Of a stretch of DNA of 64,000 nt, positions 50,769-59,788 are shown piece by piece. Origin of the DNA: Sutcliffiella cohnii (lineage in GTDB: Bacteria > Bacillota > Bacilli > Bacillales > Bacillaceae_I); assembly GCF_002250055.1 (NCBI RefSeq), contig NZ_CP018866.1, positions 4,336,869 to 4,400,868 on the forward strand, given 5' to 3'. Both the position numbers and the translations under genes were made by a program. The notes beneath the pieces are model-generated. The model had not been told where the DNA came from and did no database searches. It saw nothing but the letters and a program-made list of their open reading frames with translations. Positions within the stretch are counted from its first letter, which is position 1; each line of letters starts with the position of its first letter.

Positions 50769-51282
50769 ATTTTTTCTCCTCTCTTTCTCCGAGATCTTGA
50801 AGTCGTTTTCTGGCACGATGAATCGTAATTTTCACTTGGCCTTCGTTCATTTCTAACACTTCGGCTATTTCCTCATAACTATAATTCTCTATTTCTCTTA
50901 AATAGAGAACAGAACGATATTGCTCGGGGAGGAGACTAAATAGTTCTTCTACTAATTGGTGGTTTTGCTTCTTTTCATATTCTATCTCTGGAATTCCATA
51001 CGGACTGACCATTTCATCACGTTGTAAAAACGGAACCCACTGCCATTTCTGTTTTTTGCGCCAAGTGTCTAAATACGCATTTCGTGCAACTTTATATAAC
51101 CATGCTCTCGCTGAGGAATTGTCCTTCCATTCATGCAAAGAGATTGTCGCTCTCACAAACGTTTCTTGGACTAAGTCTTCCGCAACTGAAGGTGAGCCTG
51201 ACAGTTTCTGCAAATAGTAATAAAGTTGTTCCGCGTAGGCTCGGTATAATGTATCCAACGTCTCCCTTCGTTGCTTCTCCAC
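50761..51282 (-). CDS. ECF-type RNA polymerase sigma factor
   Basis: 173 residues: region 2 (LDTLYRAYAEQLYYYLQKLSG to RAWLYKVARNAYLDTWRK; core AWLYKVARNAYLDTWRK) and region 4 helix-turn-helix (LLPEQYRSVLYLREIENYSY, EIAEVLEMNEGQVKITIHRA). GTG start with AAGGGGGAG. Co-encoded with its anti-sigma. The pair is inserted between glyA and ywlG, which are adjacent in B. subtilis. Confidence 0.9.
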   Translation of the reverse strand: MEKQRRETLDTLYRAYAEQLYYYLQKLSGSPSVAEDLVQETFVRATISLHEWKDNSSARAWLYKVARNAYLDTWRKKQKWQWVPFLQRDEMVSPYGIPEIEYEKKQNHQLVEELFSLLPEQYRSVLYLREIENYSYEEIAEVLEMNEGQVKITIHRARKRLQDLGEREEKKYE

Positions 51283-51372
51283 TTTTTCTCCCCCTTATCT
51301 ATTATGAAAACGAACGATGTTGGAAAAAGTTACAGTACATTTTTAAAAAAATAAAAGCACTTGAGTAAAGCT

Positions 51373-51933
51373 TCAAGTGCCATCTTCTAAAACATATATC
51401 GCTCTCGCACCGCCGATTAACTTTGGACGGGTAGTCGCTAACGTGATGTGTGCTTGGCCAACGTTTTTTCGTTTTACCCGGACAGGTACAGCCACATGCT
51501 TTATATGCATACCGATAAAAGTGTCACCGATGTCAATACCACCGTCTGCTTTTATATGCTCTACCATAACGGCATTTGGCATGTTTCGGTACGCATAAGA
51601 TGCCATTGCTCCACCCGCTTGACGGACTGGAACAACGGTTACTTGTTCAAATCCACGTGTATCTGCAAGTTCTCGTTGCACGACGAGTGCTCGATTTAAA
51701 TGTTCGCAACATTGGAATGCGAGGTGGACACCCGTTTGTTTGCTGAACTGGGAGAGCGTTTCATAAACCATTGCTGCTACTTCATCCGTGCCTGCTGTGC
51801 CGATTCGTTCTCCGACGATTTCACTCGTACTACAGCCAATTACAAATATTTGCCCCTTTTGAAGATTTGCTTGCTTTTGAAATTCATCTAATATTTCGGT
51901 TAATTCGTTTTTCCAATCCGAAACTGTCAACAC
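51373..51933 (-). CDS. ywlG: YwlG family (DUF436) protein
   Basis: About 186 residues, TIGR01440 family. [26 protein letters not shown]-type N-terminus ([20 protein letters not shown]) and [20 protein letters not shown] are characteristic. Function unknown. Start: GTG 51933 (or TTG next to it), since AAGGAG overlaps the GTG at 51939. Confidence 0.9.
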   Translation of the reverse strand: MLTVSDWKNELTEILDEFQKQANLQKGQIFVIGCSTSEIVGERIGTAGTDEVAAMVYETLSQFSKQTGVHLAFQCCEHLNRALVVQRELADTRGFEQVTVVPVRQAGGAMASYAYRNMPNAVMVEHIKADGGIDIGDTFIGMHIKHVAVPVRVKRKNVGQAHITLATTRPKLIGGARAIYVLEDGT

Positions 51934-51951
51934 GCTCACTCCTTTTTACAG

Positions 51952-51980
51952 AAAAAACCCATCAAAGCTAGCGATGGGCA
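51952..51980 (-). terminator. Terminator between rpiB and ywlG
   Basis: CCCATC-GCTAGCTTT-GATGGG followed by TTTTTT on the minus strand. Confidence 0.85.
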
Positions 51981-51991
51981 TTTACTTGTTT

Positions 51992-52429
51992 TTATTTTTC
52001 TGCAGCATGAATTTTGTTCACGCGGTTTTCGTGACGACCACCTTCAAATTCTGTTTGAAGCCAAACGCGTGCAATTTCTCTTGCTAAACCTGGTCCGATT
52101 ACGCGCTCTCCCATTGCAAGGATGTTACTATTATTATGCTCACGAGTTGCTTTTGCACTGAACATATCATGCACAAGTGCGCAACGAATCCCTTTTACTT
52201 TGTTGGCCGCAATAGACATTCCGATACCTGTTCCACAAATTAAAATTCCACGATCGTATTCTCCAGAAGCTACTTTTTGAGCAACTGGTAGTGCATAGTC
52301 TGGATAGTCTACACTCGTTTCACATTCACAGCCTAAATCATCGTGCTCAATATTCATTTCATTTAAAAGTTCAATAATTTCTCTGCGGATATTCATACCA
52401 CCATGATCTGAGGCAACTGCTACTTTCAT
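51992..52429 (-). CDS. rpiB: Ribose-5-phosphate isomerase B
   Basis: 145 residues (YwlF in B. subtilis). MKVAVASDHGGMNIRREI, the active-site Cys loop GILICGTGIGMSIAANKV, and HNNSNILAMGERVIG. Interconverts ribose-5-P and ribulose-5-P. Start at ATG 52429, 10 nt after GGAG; the ATG at 52438 is too close to it. Confidence 0.94.
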   Translation of the reverse strand: MKVAVASDHGGMNIRREIIELLNEMNIEHDDLGCECETSVDYPDYALPVAQKVASGEYDRGILICGTGIGMSIAANKVKGIRCALVHDMFSAKATREHNNSNILAMGERVIGPGLAREIARVWLQTEFEGGRHENRVNKIHAAEK

Positions 52430-52527
52430 GTTTGTCATTCTCCTTTACCGTATGTTTCTCTTTTTTCATATTACCCTTCTAGTTAAAAAAAATCCATCAT
52501 TACAATTGGAGAAAACGTTTGTCTGTT

Positions 52528-54018
52528 TTATTTACAACTATTCACCAGCTCCATTGTTGCTTTGTCTGTATTTTGCACGTAAGAAACGAGCTCATGTAAT
52601 TGTTCGTTTTGCGTTTCTATAGAAGCGGACATTTCTTCTAATGAAGCGGTTGTTTCTTCAATAATAGCCGCAAAATCACTTACCGACGTTTCAATGGAGA
52701 ACGAAGATGCCCCTAGCTGCTGTGTTATTTCTTCAAATTGCTTAGCGGTGTTATTTAATTGTGTTACACTTTCGCTAATTTTCAAAAACACCCCGTTCGT
52801 TTCTTTCGTTAACTCCACACTTTCTAACATTCTTAATGAATTGTCCTTCATTTGCTGTTGCGTAATGGCGGTGCTCTCGTTTACTTTTGCTAGATTGTTA
52901 GATATTAAATTAGCTGTGTTAGATGTTAGCTCCGAAAGCTTTCTTATTTCAGCCGCCACGACCGAAAATCCTTTACCGCTTTCTCCAGCACGGGCCGCTT
53001 CTATAGAAGCATTCAACGCTAAAAGGTTTGTTTGTGCTGCGATTTCTTGAATGTTATTTGTAAAACCGTTCGTTTCCTTTATTTTCTCCACTAATGTTTC
53101 CATCGTTTCCGACATTAGTTGAATACTTTGCTGAAAGTCTACTATTTTAGTAGAAAGTAATTCAACCGTTTTACTACCATTTTGTGTTTCGAGTTGGGAT
53201 TTATCCGTTTCCTTCTTCAAAACAGAAGAGCCTTCGAGCAATTGCTTTACCATTTCGTTTAAACTTTCGATTGATTCAGTAATAGTAGAAGCCGTTGCAC
53301 TTTGTGTGTTCATTCCGGAAGATATTTCGTTTACGGCTATTACCATTTCATTAAAAGTATAACCTTGTGTTTCTCCTTGTTTACGAATGTTTGTGAGGTT
53401 TTCACCTATAGTTGTCGCTTTATCACCGATTACACTAGCTTGATGTTGTAGCTTTTGTAACATGTTTTCTGTTTCTTCTTGTAGTTTTTGGATTTCTACA
53501 TTTTGCTTTTGAGACACGCTGTTTTGGAAAAAGAGCGTTAACGTAATGACGATGAAAATTAAATAGAAAATGACTAAGTTTTTCAAGTCCATACCTAAAT
53601 CAGCACTTGTTGTTATAAAGTAAAGAGCGCTAAGCAATAAAGAAGCAACTGTTCCAACGATTAGCGTATTCCGTGTATTATATATAGCAGCTGCGGTCAT
53701 GATGTATAGTGGTAATAGCATAATTGGTAACGATGAGGAAACAGACATAATAAGGTAGACGACTATAGCAATCCCACCAATAGCTATATAAGGCGTTTGC
53801 ATTAGGAATATTTCTTTTTTTATAAAGAGCGATAGAGCCGATATAAATATAGCTCCACCTATGCCGATTGTTAGGATGACCGCTAACGGTTGTAGAATGG
53901 ATATTTCCACTACTAAGGCTAGAAGTACTGATATGAATGTAACGAGATTGATAAGTTTGTTTTTTCTTGTAATGTCTTCTTTTTTTAGTTGGTCTAATTT
54001 TTGTGAACGTTCCGTCAT
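52528..54018 (-). CDS. Methyl-accepting chemotaxis protein without extracellular sensor domain
   Basis: 496 residues. N-terminal about six membrane helices (20-170) with only short loops, no dCache or HAMP domain, then MCP signalling domain with hairpin tip [23 protein letters not shown] (core [18 protein letters not shown]) near residue 330. The membrane module itself is probably the sensor. ATG start with AAGGGG. Confidence 0.9.
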   Translation of the reverse strand: MTERSQKLDQLKKEDITRKNKLINLVTFISVLLALVVEISILQPLAVILTIGIGGAIFISALSLFIKKEIFLMQTPYIAIGGIAIVVYLIMSVSSSLPIMLLPLYIMTAAAIYNTRNTLIVGTVASLLLSALYFITTSADLGMDLKNLVIFYLIFIVITLTLFFQNSVSQKQNVEIQKLQEETENMLQKLQHQASVIGDKATTIGENLTNIRKQGETQGYTFNEMVIAVNEISSGMNTQSATASTITESIESLNEMVKQLLEGSSVLKKETDKSQLETQNGSKTVELLSTKIVDFQQSIQLMSETMETLVEKIKETNGFTNNIQEIAAQTNLLALNASIEAARAGESGKGFSVVAAEIRKLSELTSNTANLISNNLAKVNESTAITQQQMKDNSLRMLESVELTKETNGVFLKISESVTQLNNTAKQFEEITQQLGASSFSIETSVSDFAAIIEETTASLEEMSASIETQNEQLHELVSYVQNTDKATMELVNSCK

Positions 54019-54099
54019 ATAGAAGTACCCCTTTTAGTAACTGTAGTTTGTTAAATCTAGAACTTGGACCTCCCCTTTGATCCAGTTCTTTATTGCAAA

Positions 54100-54335
54100 T
54101 AGCGGAAATACCGGCTACCATAGTTCCGCTTCACTTCGCTGCATGTACTCGCTTGGTCGACCGTACCGCGACGTCCTGTCGCACGGTCGACACTAGCACG
54201 TCCTGTGCGTCGCCGCGGGCGTGGCTTGAGCCTCCTCCTCGCTTTCGCTCGTGCGGGGTCTCAAGACTCACGCTTCCCCCGCTGGAGTCTCGCACCTTCC
54301 GCTCCGTTCCACTCACGGTTCTAAATCTTTTAAGG
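54100..54335. other. GC-rich palindromic intergenic element
   Basis: About 55-60% GC in an otherwise AT-rich gap. Nested stem GTCGACCGT...GCGAC-TCCT-GTCGC...ACGGTCGAC (about 54157-54190), then arms GCGTGGCTTGAG / CTCAAGACTCACGC, and the words GCGGGGTCTC and GGAGTCTCGCACCTTCCGC, which I recall from a class of dispersed repeats in many Bacillus genomes. Not coding. Confidence 0.65.
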
Positions 54336-54392
54336 TAAAATATTGTAACAGTTCTAAGGCGAACCAACCATTATCATTTACCGTTATTTATC

Positions 54393-54453
54393 AAAAAAAC
54401 CTCAGCTATTAGAAATAATAAGTGTATTTATCTCTTTTGAAAGCTAAGGTTTT
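54393..54453 (-). terminator. Terminator of the second chemoreceptor gene
   Basis: AAAACCTTAGCT arm pairs with AGCTGAGGTTTT across an AT-rich loop, ending in TTTTTT on the minus strand, just beyond the stop at 54463. Confidence 0.75.
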
Positions 54454-54462
54454 ATTAGTTGT

Positions 54463-55749
54463 TTAAATATGAAATTTTTCTATCGTTTGTTTTAGGCGGT
54501 TTGCTTGGGTGGCAAGCTCTTCGGAGATGCCTTCAATATCATTGATTAATGTTGCTTGTTCTTGTGTAGCTGCTGTTACTTCTTCTGCACCCGCTGATGT
54601 TTCTTCTGCGATTGCTGCTACTTCTTGTGATTGTCGGGATGTTACTTGAATGACTTCCATTTGTCTGTTCACTAAATCCGCTATATGTTTTACCGCGTCG
54701 GCTACTTCCATGACAGACTGTTGCATTTCGGCAATTACTTCGTTCGTTTTTGTCCCTTTGTCTGCCTCAACATTTGCTACTTTTACTTGTTCTTTTATGC
54801 GAGCAACGACATTTTTTACTTCCACTTGTATGTTTTGGATCAAATCGGAGATAGCTTGTACTGCTTTTGCACTTTCGTCCGCAAGTGAACGAACTTCATC
54901 CGCAACAACTGCAAATCCACGACCATGTTCACCAGCTCGAGCTGCTTCGATGGATGCGTTCAATGCTAAAAGGTTCGTTTGCCCGGCAATAGTGCCGACT
55001 AATGAAATGATATGTTCCACTTCTTTCGCATGTTGTTCTAATCTTTCTACCGCTTTTAATGATGCGCTATTATTTTCTGCTAGATTATGAATACCAGACA
55101 CAAGAGAGTGAATGATTTCTTTGCTTTCATTTAAATCTTGCACCATTTCTTGCGATAATTGCTCAGATGACGTTGCTTTTGTATGTACTTCATCCGCAAT
55201 TTGAATAACATTTTCTACAGACTCTGCTGTATCTTGTACAGAGGCAGCAGAACTTTCTGCCCCTTTTGCAATTTCTTCTATCGTTACTGCAATGTTGTCT
55301 GCTTGTTCAGAGGCTTGAGAGGAAACGGATGAAATATGCATTACCTTTTTGTTCGTTTCATCGAAGTTTTGTTCAATATGTTGAACCATTTCTCTTAAGT
55401 TATGAAGCATTAAGTTGAATGACGTCCCAAGCGCTTGAATTTCATCACGTGATTGAACTACAGGAACGTCTTCTGTTAAATCACCATTCGCTGCTTTTTC
55501 TGCAACTACTTGAATTTGATGTAATGGCTTCGTTAAATATTGTGCAGCGACGTAAGCTAATATTCCCGACCAAATAACACCTAACGTTAATGTAATGATC
55601 GTAAACGAGACTTCATTTAAAAATGATACATAATCTGCCACAACGTAAATGAAGAAACCACTCACACTATACGTAATCGCTGCTAAAACTGTAGTAAAAA
55701 TAACTAACTTCCAACGCAAACTAAAGGTAAATATTTTTTTCTCCTTCAA
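54463..55749 (-). CDS. Methyl-accepting chemotaxis protein with HAMP
   Basis: 428 residues. Two membrane helices (about 12-34 and 44-66) with a very short outside loop, HAMP domain (about 68-120; [20 protein letters not shown]), then the MCP domain with tip [20 protein letters not shown] near 260. No ligand-binding domain between the helices. TTG start with GGGAGGG. Confidence 0.9.
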   Translation of the reverse strand: MKEKKIFTFSLRWKLVIFTTVLAAITYSVSGFFIYVVADYVSFLNEVSFTIITLTLGVIWSGILAYVAAQYLTKPLHQIQVVAEKAANGDLTEDVPVVQSRDEIQALGTSFNLMLHNLREMVQHIEQNFDETNKKVMHISSVSSQASEQADNIAVTIEEIAKGAESSAASVQDTAESVENVIQIADEVHTKATSSEQLSQEMVQDLNESKEIIHSLVSGIHNLAENNSASLKAVERLEQHAKEVEHIISLVGTIAGQTNLLALNASIEAARAGEHGRGFAVVADEVRSLADESAKAVQAISDLIQNIQVEVKNVVARIKEQVKVANVEADKGTKTNEVIAEMQQSVMEVADAVKHIADLVNRQMEVIQVTSRQSQEVAAIAEETSAGAEEVTAATQEQATLINDIEGISEELATQANRLKQTIEKFHI

Positions 55750-55776
55750 GCTTCTTCCCTCCCAAATTTCCCCTGC

Positions 55777-56205
55777 CTACAACTTTTTTTCTACTATCTG
55801 TTCAATTAATCTCTTTAGTTCTTTAAATGTTTGTTCATACAAAGGTACACTGCCGCCAAACGGATCGATTATATCGCCATCTTCGTCTGCAAATTCCTTT
55901 AATGAGAACGTTTTCCCCTGTGCATGCGGATATTGATAAGTAATGGATTGTTTATGCTGATTTGTCATTGTTAAAATGTAGGTCGCCCATTCAATATGCT
56001 CTTCTGACAGAGCTGTCGAACGATGATCAAAAGCTATACCCTGCTCTTCCAATACTATTTGCGCTTGTGGAGACGGAGCACTACCAGAATTCGCATAAAT
56101 CCCTGCTGATTTCACTTCCACACCCGGTAGTTTTTTACTATATAAAATCGCTTCTGCCATTGGGCTTCGACAAGTATTTCCTGTACATACAAATAAAATA
56201 TTCAT
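55777..56205 (-). CDS. ywlE: Low-molecular-weight phosphatase, protein-arginine type
   Basis: 142 residues. P-loop VCTGNTCRSPMAEAIL and the general acid DPFGGSVPLYEQTF. The Thr in CTGNTCRS is the residue that gives B. subtilis YwlE its phospho-arginine preference (tyrosine phosphatases have Ile there), so it probably reverses McsB arginine phosphorylation. Start at second ATG (56205), 9 nt after GGAGG. Confidence 0.9.
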   Translation of the reverse strand: MNILFVCTGNTCRSPMAEAILYSKKLPGVEVKSAGIYANSGSAPSPQAQIVLEEQGIAFDHRSTALSEEHIEWATYILTMTNQHKQSITYQYPHAQGKTFSLKEFADEDGDIIDPFGGSVPLYEQTFKELKRLIEQIVEKKL

Positions 56206-56211
56206 TTTCAT

Positions 56212-56464
56212 GTCCTCCTCGATGTTATTGTTTAATACTATTATAGTCCAAGTTCGGAGAAGAACAGAAAAAAAGTATGAAAACTTTTATATACTTTATT
56301 TCGGCATATTTCAATAAATGTTTATGTACTAGATAGCAAAAATTAGGTAAAAAGTAATAAGATTTTTAGAGTTTTGGATGGGGATTCCTCTTTATCGTCA
56401 TGGGATAGATGTTTATTACAGGTTTTCATGCAGTTACGGGGAGATTTTGGGCGGACCTGAACGG
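56212..56464. other. Intergenic gap before mntP-side repeats
   Basis: AT-rich upstream region of ywlE; no gene seen. Confidence 0.4.
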
Positions 56465-56545
56465 GTTATTGACGGTGGTTCGGACTTTTGACGCACTTGA
56501 GAAATTTATTGACGCAGATACGAACCTTTTTAACGCACAAAAAAA
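56465..56545. repeat. TTGACGCACTT-type 21-bp repeats
   Basis: TTGACGGTGG, TTGACGCACTT, TTGACGCAGA and TTAACGCAC at 21-bp steps, ending directly at the mntP terminator. Confidence 0.85.
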
Positions 56546-56570
56546 GCAAGGCATACACCTTGCTTTTACG
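56540..56570 (-). terminator. Terminator of mntP
   Basis: AAAAGCAAGG-TGTATG-CCTTGCTTTT followed by TTT, at the mntP stop. Confidence 0.9.
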
Positions 56571-57123
56571 GCAATAGTAATTTAATTCCGAATGCTAGTA
56601 AAATGCTGCCACCTAGTGCTTCGCTGTAGGAGCCAAGCCAACCTTGTAGCTTTTTCCCTGAAAGAAGTCCGATCCACGTTAATATCATACTGACGATTCC
56701 GAACATCATTACGGTTAAAAATACTTTTGCACCGTATATGCCTACGCTTAATCCGACAGAAAAGCTGTCCATGCTGACACTTAAGGCAAAAAGGATTAAT
56801 CCGAAGCCTACTGGGGTAATAAACGGTTTATCATCCTTTTTAAAGGAGGCAATCATCATTTGTAAGCCGAGAAGAATTAATAAAATGCCACCCGCCCATG
56901 TTGCTAGCGCACCGAATTTTTCTGACAGCAGCTTTCCTACGAACATACCTCCGAGCGGCATAATGATATGAAAAATTCCAATTGTAACCCCTATGTAAAA
57001 TATTTGCCTTAATCTTAATTTAATCATTCCCATCCCTAGCCCAACGGAAAAGGCATCCATTCCTAGAGCAACTGCCATAATAAATAGAGTTATGAGTTCT
57101 TCTATAAAGTGTGTAATTGTAAT
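56566..57123 (-). CDS. mntP: Manganese efflux pump MntP, probable non-standard start
   Basis: MntP (YwlD-like), six helices in two repeats, each with the Mn2+-binding [10 protein letters not shown] / [10 protein letters not shown] Asp motif. The only ATG (57078) would cut into helix 1 and has no ribosome binding site. In-frame upstream sequence encodes the expected TM1 start ([10 protein letters not shown]) with no ATG, GTG or TTG. A strong GGGAGGGAG lies just before two ATT codons at 57123 and 57117. I therefore extend the gene to ATT 57123 (185 residues; family about 182-188). Confidence 0.75.
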   Translation of the reverse strand: MTITHFIEELITLFIMAVALGMDAFSVGLGMGMIKLRLRQIFYIGVTIGIFHIIMPLGGMFVGKLLSEKFGALATWAGGILLILLGLQMMIASFKKDDKPFITPVGFGLILFALSVSMDSFSVGLSVGIYGAKVFLTVMMFGIVSMILTWIGLLSGKKLQGWLGSYSEALGGSILLAFGIKLLLP

Positions 57124-57211
57124 CTCTCCCTCCCAACCGGACTAGCCTATATAAACTTATGCACAACCAAGAAGGGATAGAAGAGAAATATACAATTTTT
57201 AGTTGTTATTT

Positions 57212-57247
57212 TTTTCATAAAAAAAACGAGCAAGGTTATCCTCACTC
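57212..57247 (-). terminator. Terminator of ywlC
   Basis: AACGAG-loop-CTCGTT followed by TTTTTT on the minus strand, overlapping the ywlC stop. Confidence 0.85.
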
Positions 57248-58294
57248 GTTTTCTTTCACTATTTTATGACCAGCTGCTTTTTGTAAACGATTCATAATGG
57301 CTGCCCCAACACCAACTTGTGGAAAACTTTCGCTAAAAATAATATCCACAGACGTTTCATTAAAGGCGCGCAATACTTCGTATAGATGTGCTGCGATTGT
57401 ATGTAGGTCTTTTCTCGTACCAACTGTTAATACAACATCGGCTTTTATCCTATCTATTTGTTCATCTGTGGATAGTACTCCGACGATTTTCCCATCTTTT
57501 CTCGCTTTATCCACAACGTGTTGTAGATATTGTGGACTTCCTTCTACTATATATAGTGGTGCGACCGGAGCATAATGTGTATATTTCATTCCAGGCGACT
57601 TTGGTTTTAATGATGCTTCTTCTTTTTCCAGCGCAGGATCCACATCCACTCTGCCTACCACTTTTTCAAGTTGCTCTTTCGTTACGCCACCTGGCCGAAA
57701 AATAACCGGGATGTCCCCTGTACAATCTACAACGGTTGACTCTAGGCCAACTCCTGTTGCACCACCATCGACAATACCAGCTATTTTACCGTTAAGATCC
57801 TCCTCAACATGCTTAGCTAATGTTGGACTTGGTTTACCTGAAAGATTTGCACTCGGAGCAGCAAGCGGTAAGCCGGACTCTTCTATTAGCGCTAGTGCAA
57901 TTTCATGATCCGGCATCCGAATCGCTACCGTATCTAGCCCAGCAGTTAATAACTCGGAAATACCTGCCTTCTTTTTTAAAATAATCGTTAATGGTCCCGG
58001 CCAGAACGTTTCGGTTAACTTTTTTGCTACTGGTGTTATGTTATCCACAAGGTTTATCAACTGTTGTTGATTACTAATATGTACGATTAACGGGTTATCA
58101 CTCGGTCTACCTTTCGCCTTAAAAATCTTAGCAACGGCGCTATCTTTCAAGGCATTTGCACCAAGTCCATATACCGTTTCAGTAGGAAAAGCTACTACTT
58201 CATCTTGTTGTAAAAGTGCTGCTGCTTGTTGAACATGTGGATAACTTTCTGTTTTTACTTTATTTTTATCCACAATCCACTTTATTGTGTTCAT
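57242..58294 (-). CDS. ywlC: Threonylcarbamoyl-AMP synthase (Sua5 type)
   Basis: 350 residues: YrdC domain (about 20-210; VVAFPTETVYGLGANAL, KGRPSDNPLIVHI, LAAPSANLSGKPSPT) and C-terminal Sua5 domain (about 230-345) after the linker SPGMKYTHYAPVAPL. Makes L-threonylcarbamoyl-AMP for tRNA t6A37. ATG with GAGGATG. Several DnaA boxes are embedded in its coding and upstream sequence. Confidence 0.95.
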   Translation of the reverse strand: MNTIKWIVDKNKVKTESYPHVQQAAALLQQDEVVAFPTETVYGLGANALKDSAVAKIFKAKGRPSDNPLIVHISNQQQLINLVDNITPVAKKLTETFWPGPLTIILKKKAGISELLTAGLDTVAIRMPDHEIALALIEESGLPLAAPSANLSGKPSPTLAKHVEEDLNGKIAGIVDGGATGVGLESTVVDCTGDIPVIFRPGGVTKEQLEKVVGRVDVDPALEKEEASLKPKSPGMKYTHYAPVAPLYIVEGSPQYLQHVVDKARKDGKIVGVLSTDEQIDRIKADVVLTVGTRKDLHTIAAHLYEVLRAFNETSVDIIFSESFPQVGVGAAIMNRLQKAAGHKIVKENE

Positions 58295-58408
58295 TTTATC
58301 ATCCTCGTTTAAAAATCTAGTAATAGTACTATTACTTTATTAAAATTTTCTCCATAACACAAGCTTTATCCACATTCTGTGGATAAAGCATACCTTTTTT
58401 GTGGATAA
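57507..58408. promoter_or_regulatory. DnaA-box cluster in and upstream of ywlC
   Basis: Seven exact TTATCCACA boxes: plus orientation at 57507, 58041, 58266 and 58366; minus orientation at 58236, 58378 and 58400. Near-matches at 57342 and 57467. The pair at 58366/58378 is an inverted repeat 3 bp apart. B. subtilis is known to have a DnaA-binding cluster at ywlC that titrates DnaA and limits initiation. Confidence 0.85.
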
Positions 58409-58472
58409 CGTTGTTTGTTTCAGAATATTTCACAAAAAAATGTGTATAGTTCCGATATCCATATAGAATAAC

Positions 58473-58913
58473 CTATAATTCACATGCTAACACTTTACTT
58501 TCGGATAATGAAAATGTCTCCTTCACGTAAGGTGATTGCTGTATTTCGGACGGCACTTCTTCTATTTTTTGTGGTACAAAACCAAGTAGTTCAAAAAAAG
58601 ATGCAAAGTTGGCCTTGTTCGTAAACAGAAATAGTTTTTCTACTTCGCGCTTTTTTGCGTATATTTGGGCTTGTTCAAACAGCTGCAAAATATGATGTTG
58701 CTTAAAACTTGGTGAAATAACGAGGGACCGAAGCAAAGCGTATTTTCCGTGACGTTCAATTCCTAACGTCCCTTCTATTTTTCCCTCTTCATTTTCTACC
58801 ACTAAAAAGTCTTCAATCGAATCTTCTAAACCTACTGCACTAATATTAGCTTGTCCTAAAAATCGTTCTACCATTTGCACATCATTTCTATTAGCCGTTC
58901 TTACATATTTCAT
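58473..58913 (-). CDS. ywlB: GNAT N-acetyltransferase YwlB
   Basis: 146 residues, GNAT fold: GTLGIERHGKYALLRSLVIS, then a shortened motif A (PSFKQHHILQLFEQA) that lacks the usual GxG, and NFASFFELLGFVP at the C-terminus. Substrate unknown. ATG start at 58913. Confidence 0.85.
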   Translation of the reverse strand: MKYVRTANRNDVQMVERFLGQANISAVGLEDSIEDFLVVENEEGKIEGTLGIERHGKYALLRSLVISPSFKQHHILQLFEQAQIYAKKREVEKLFLFTNKANFASFFELLGFVPQKIEEVPSEIQQSPYVKETFSLSESKVLACEL

Positions 58914-59000
58914 ATTTTTCCACCTCGTTTTAAATAGATTCTAGTAATAATCTATGAACCGAGATAGAAAGTAGAACTGTTTTTATAATAAATCTATCAT

Positions 59001-59639
59001 TTATTTAAATTTCGCGAAAATGTTTGCAATAAATTCGAATAAGAAAAACTTTACTTCCACTTCTTCTGGCTCTTCATCTACTACTACTAATTGTTCTGAT
59101 TGTTCTTCGTCCTCAAAAGGTGTTGCAGAAGTTGCTTCTCCGTTTGAAAAGTCTAAGAAACATAATGGCGGAAATAGTACACACCACCAGTTTGCACCAG
59201 TACCTTTTCCTAACGTAATTTTAATTGCTTCGTAATCTCCAGCTGGATATATAAAACGACCGTACATTTTTGTAGGAAAATCTGCTCTTCCAAACTCTAC
59301 ATTATACTTTTGCTCGATGCCTTCTGCTACCATTACTTCTTCAATAATATCTTCTATTGCTGGGATGTTTCCTTTAATGACAGCTCTTGCTTCTTCCTTT
59401 GACGTAATATCTGCTACCCAAATTGTAATTTCTTCGTTCACTCGATCGCGTATTTTACGTTTTAACTCTTGATCTTCGTCATTATCACTATTTGCTAGAA
59501 TACGTAAACGAATCGCATCGTCCGGAATAACCATTGAACCGTTCTTAACACCTGCTTCTACTTGCTCGCCTACTAGTGACACAAAAGCTCCCATAAACAT
59601 TATTACTATATATAAAGGAATCATATTTTTTTTAACCAT
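59001..59639 (-). CDS. spoIIR: Stage II sporulation protein R
   Basis: 212 residues: signal peptide (about 5-25), then the SpoIIR domain (IPDDAIRLRILANSDNDEDQ, KRKIRDRVNEEI, ANWWCVLFPPLCFLDFSNGE). Secreted by the forespore to trigger SpoIIGA processing of pro-sigma-E. The C-terminal tail after about 170 is acidic then hydrophobic. ATG start with GAGGGGAG. Confidence 0.95.
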   Translation of the reverse strand: MVKKNMIPLYIVIMFMGAFVSLVGEQVEAGVKNGSMVIPDDAIRLRILANSDNDEDQELKRKIRDRVNEEITIWVADITSKEEARAVIKGNIPAIEDIIEEVMVAEGIEQKYNVEFGRADFPTKMYGRFIYPAGDYEAIKITLGKGTGANWWCVLFPPLCFLDFSNGEATSATPFEDEEQSEQLVVVDEEPEEVEVKFFLFEFIANIFAKFK

Positions 59640-59666
59640 TTGCTTTTTTCTCCCCTCTCTAGCAAA

Positions 59667-59696
59667 CAGTTTGGACCAATTGGATAAATATTAAAC
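59667..59696 (-). promoter_or_regulatory. Possible sigma-F promoter of spoIIR
   Basis: Minus strand GTTTA (59692-59696), 15-bp spacer, GTCCAAACTG (59667-59676). Same GT-start -10 as the spoIIQ promoter and one mismatch in each element. Confidence 0.4.
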
Positions 59697-59746
59697 TAGT
59701 AAAATGAAAAAATATATTTTTTCTATAACGAATCCTTTTATAGAAA

Positions 59747-59784
59747 CAAAAAAAGTAGGAACCGTAATGTTCCTACTTTTTTAA
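59747..59784 (-). terminator. Terminator of the LPxTA protein gene
   Basis: AAAAAGTAGGAAC-loop-GTTCCTACTTTTT, perfect 13-bp stem followed by TT on the minus strand, right after the stop. Confidence 0.93.
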
Positions 59785-59788
59785 TAGT

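Noticed and set aside
57126-57241. Mn2+ riboswitch (yybP-ykoY) before mntP
   Set aside because: The 115-nt gap holds only the ywlC terminator and a ribosome binding site; there is no room or matching sequence for it.
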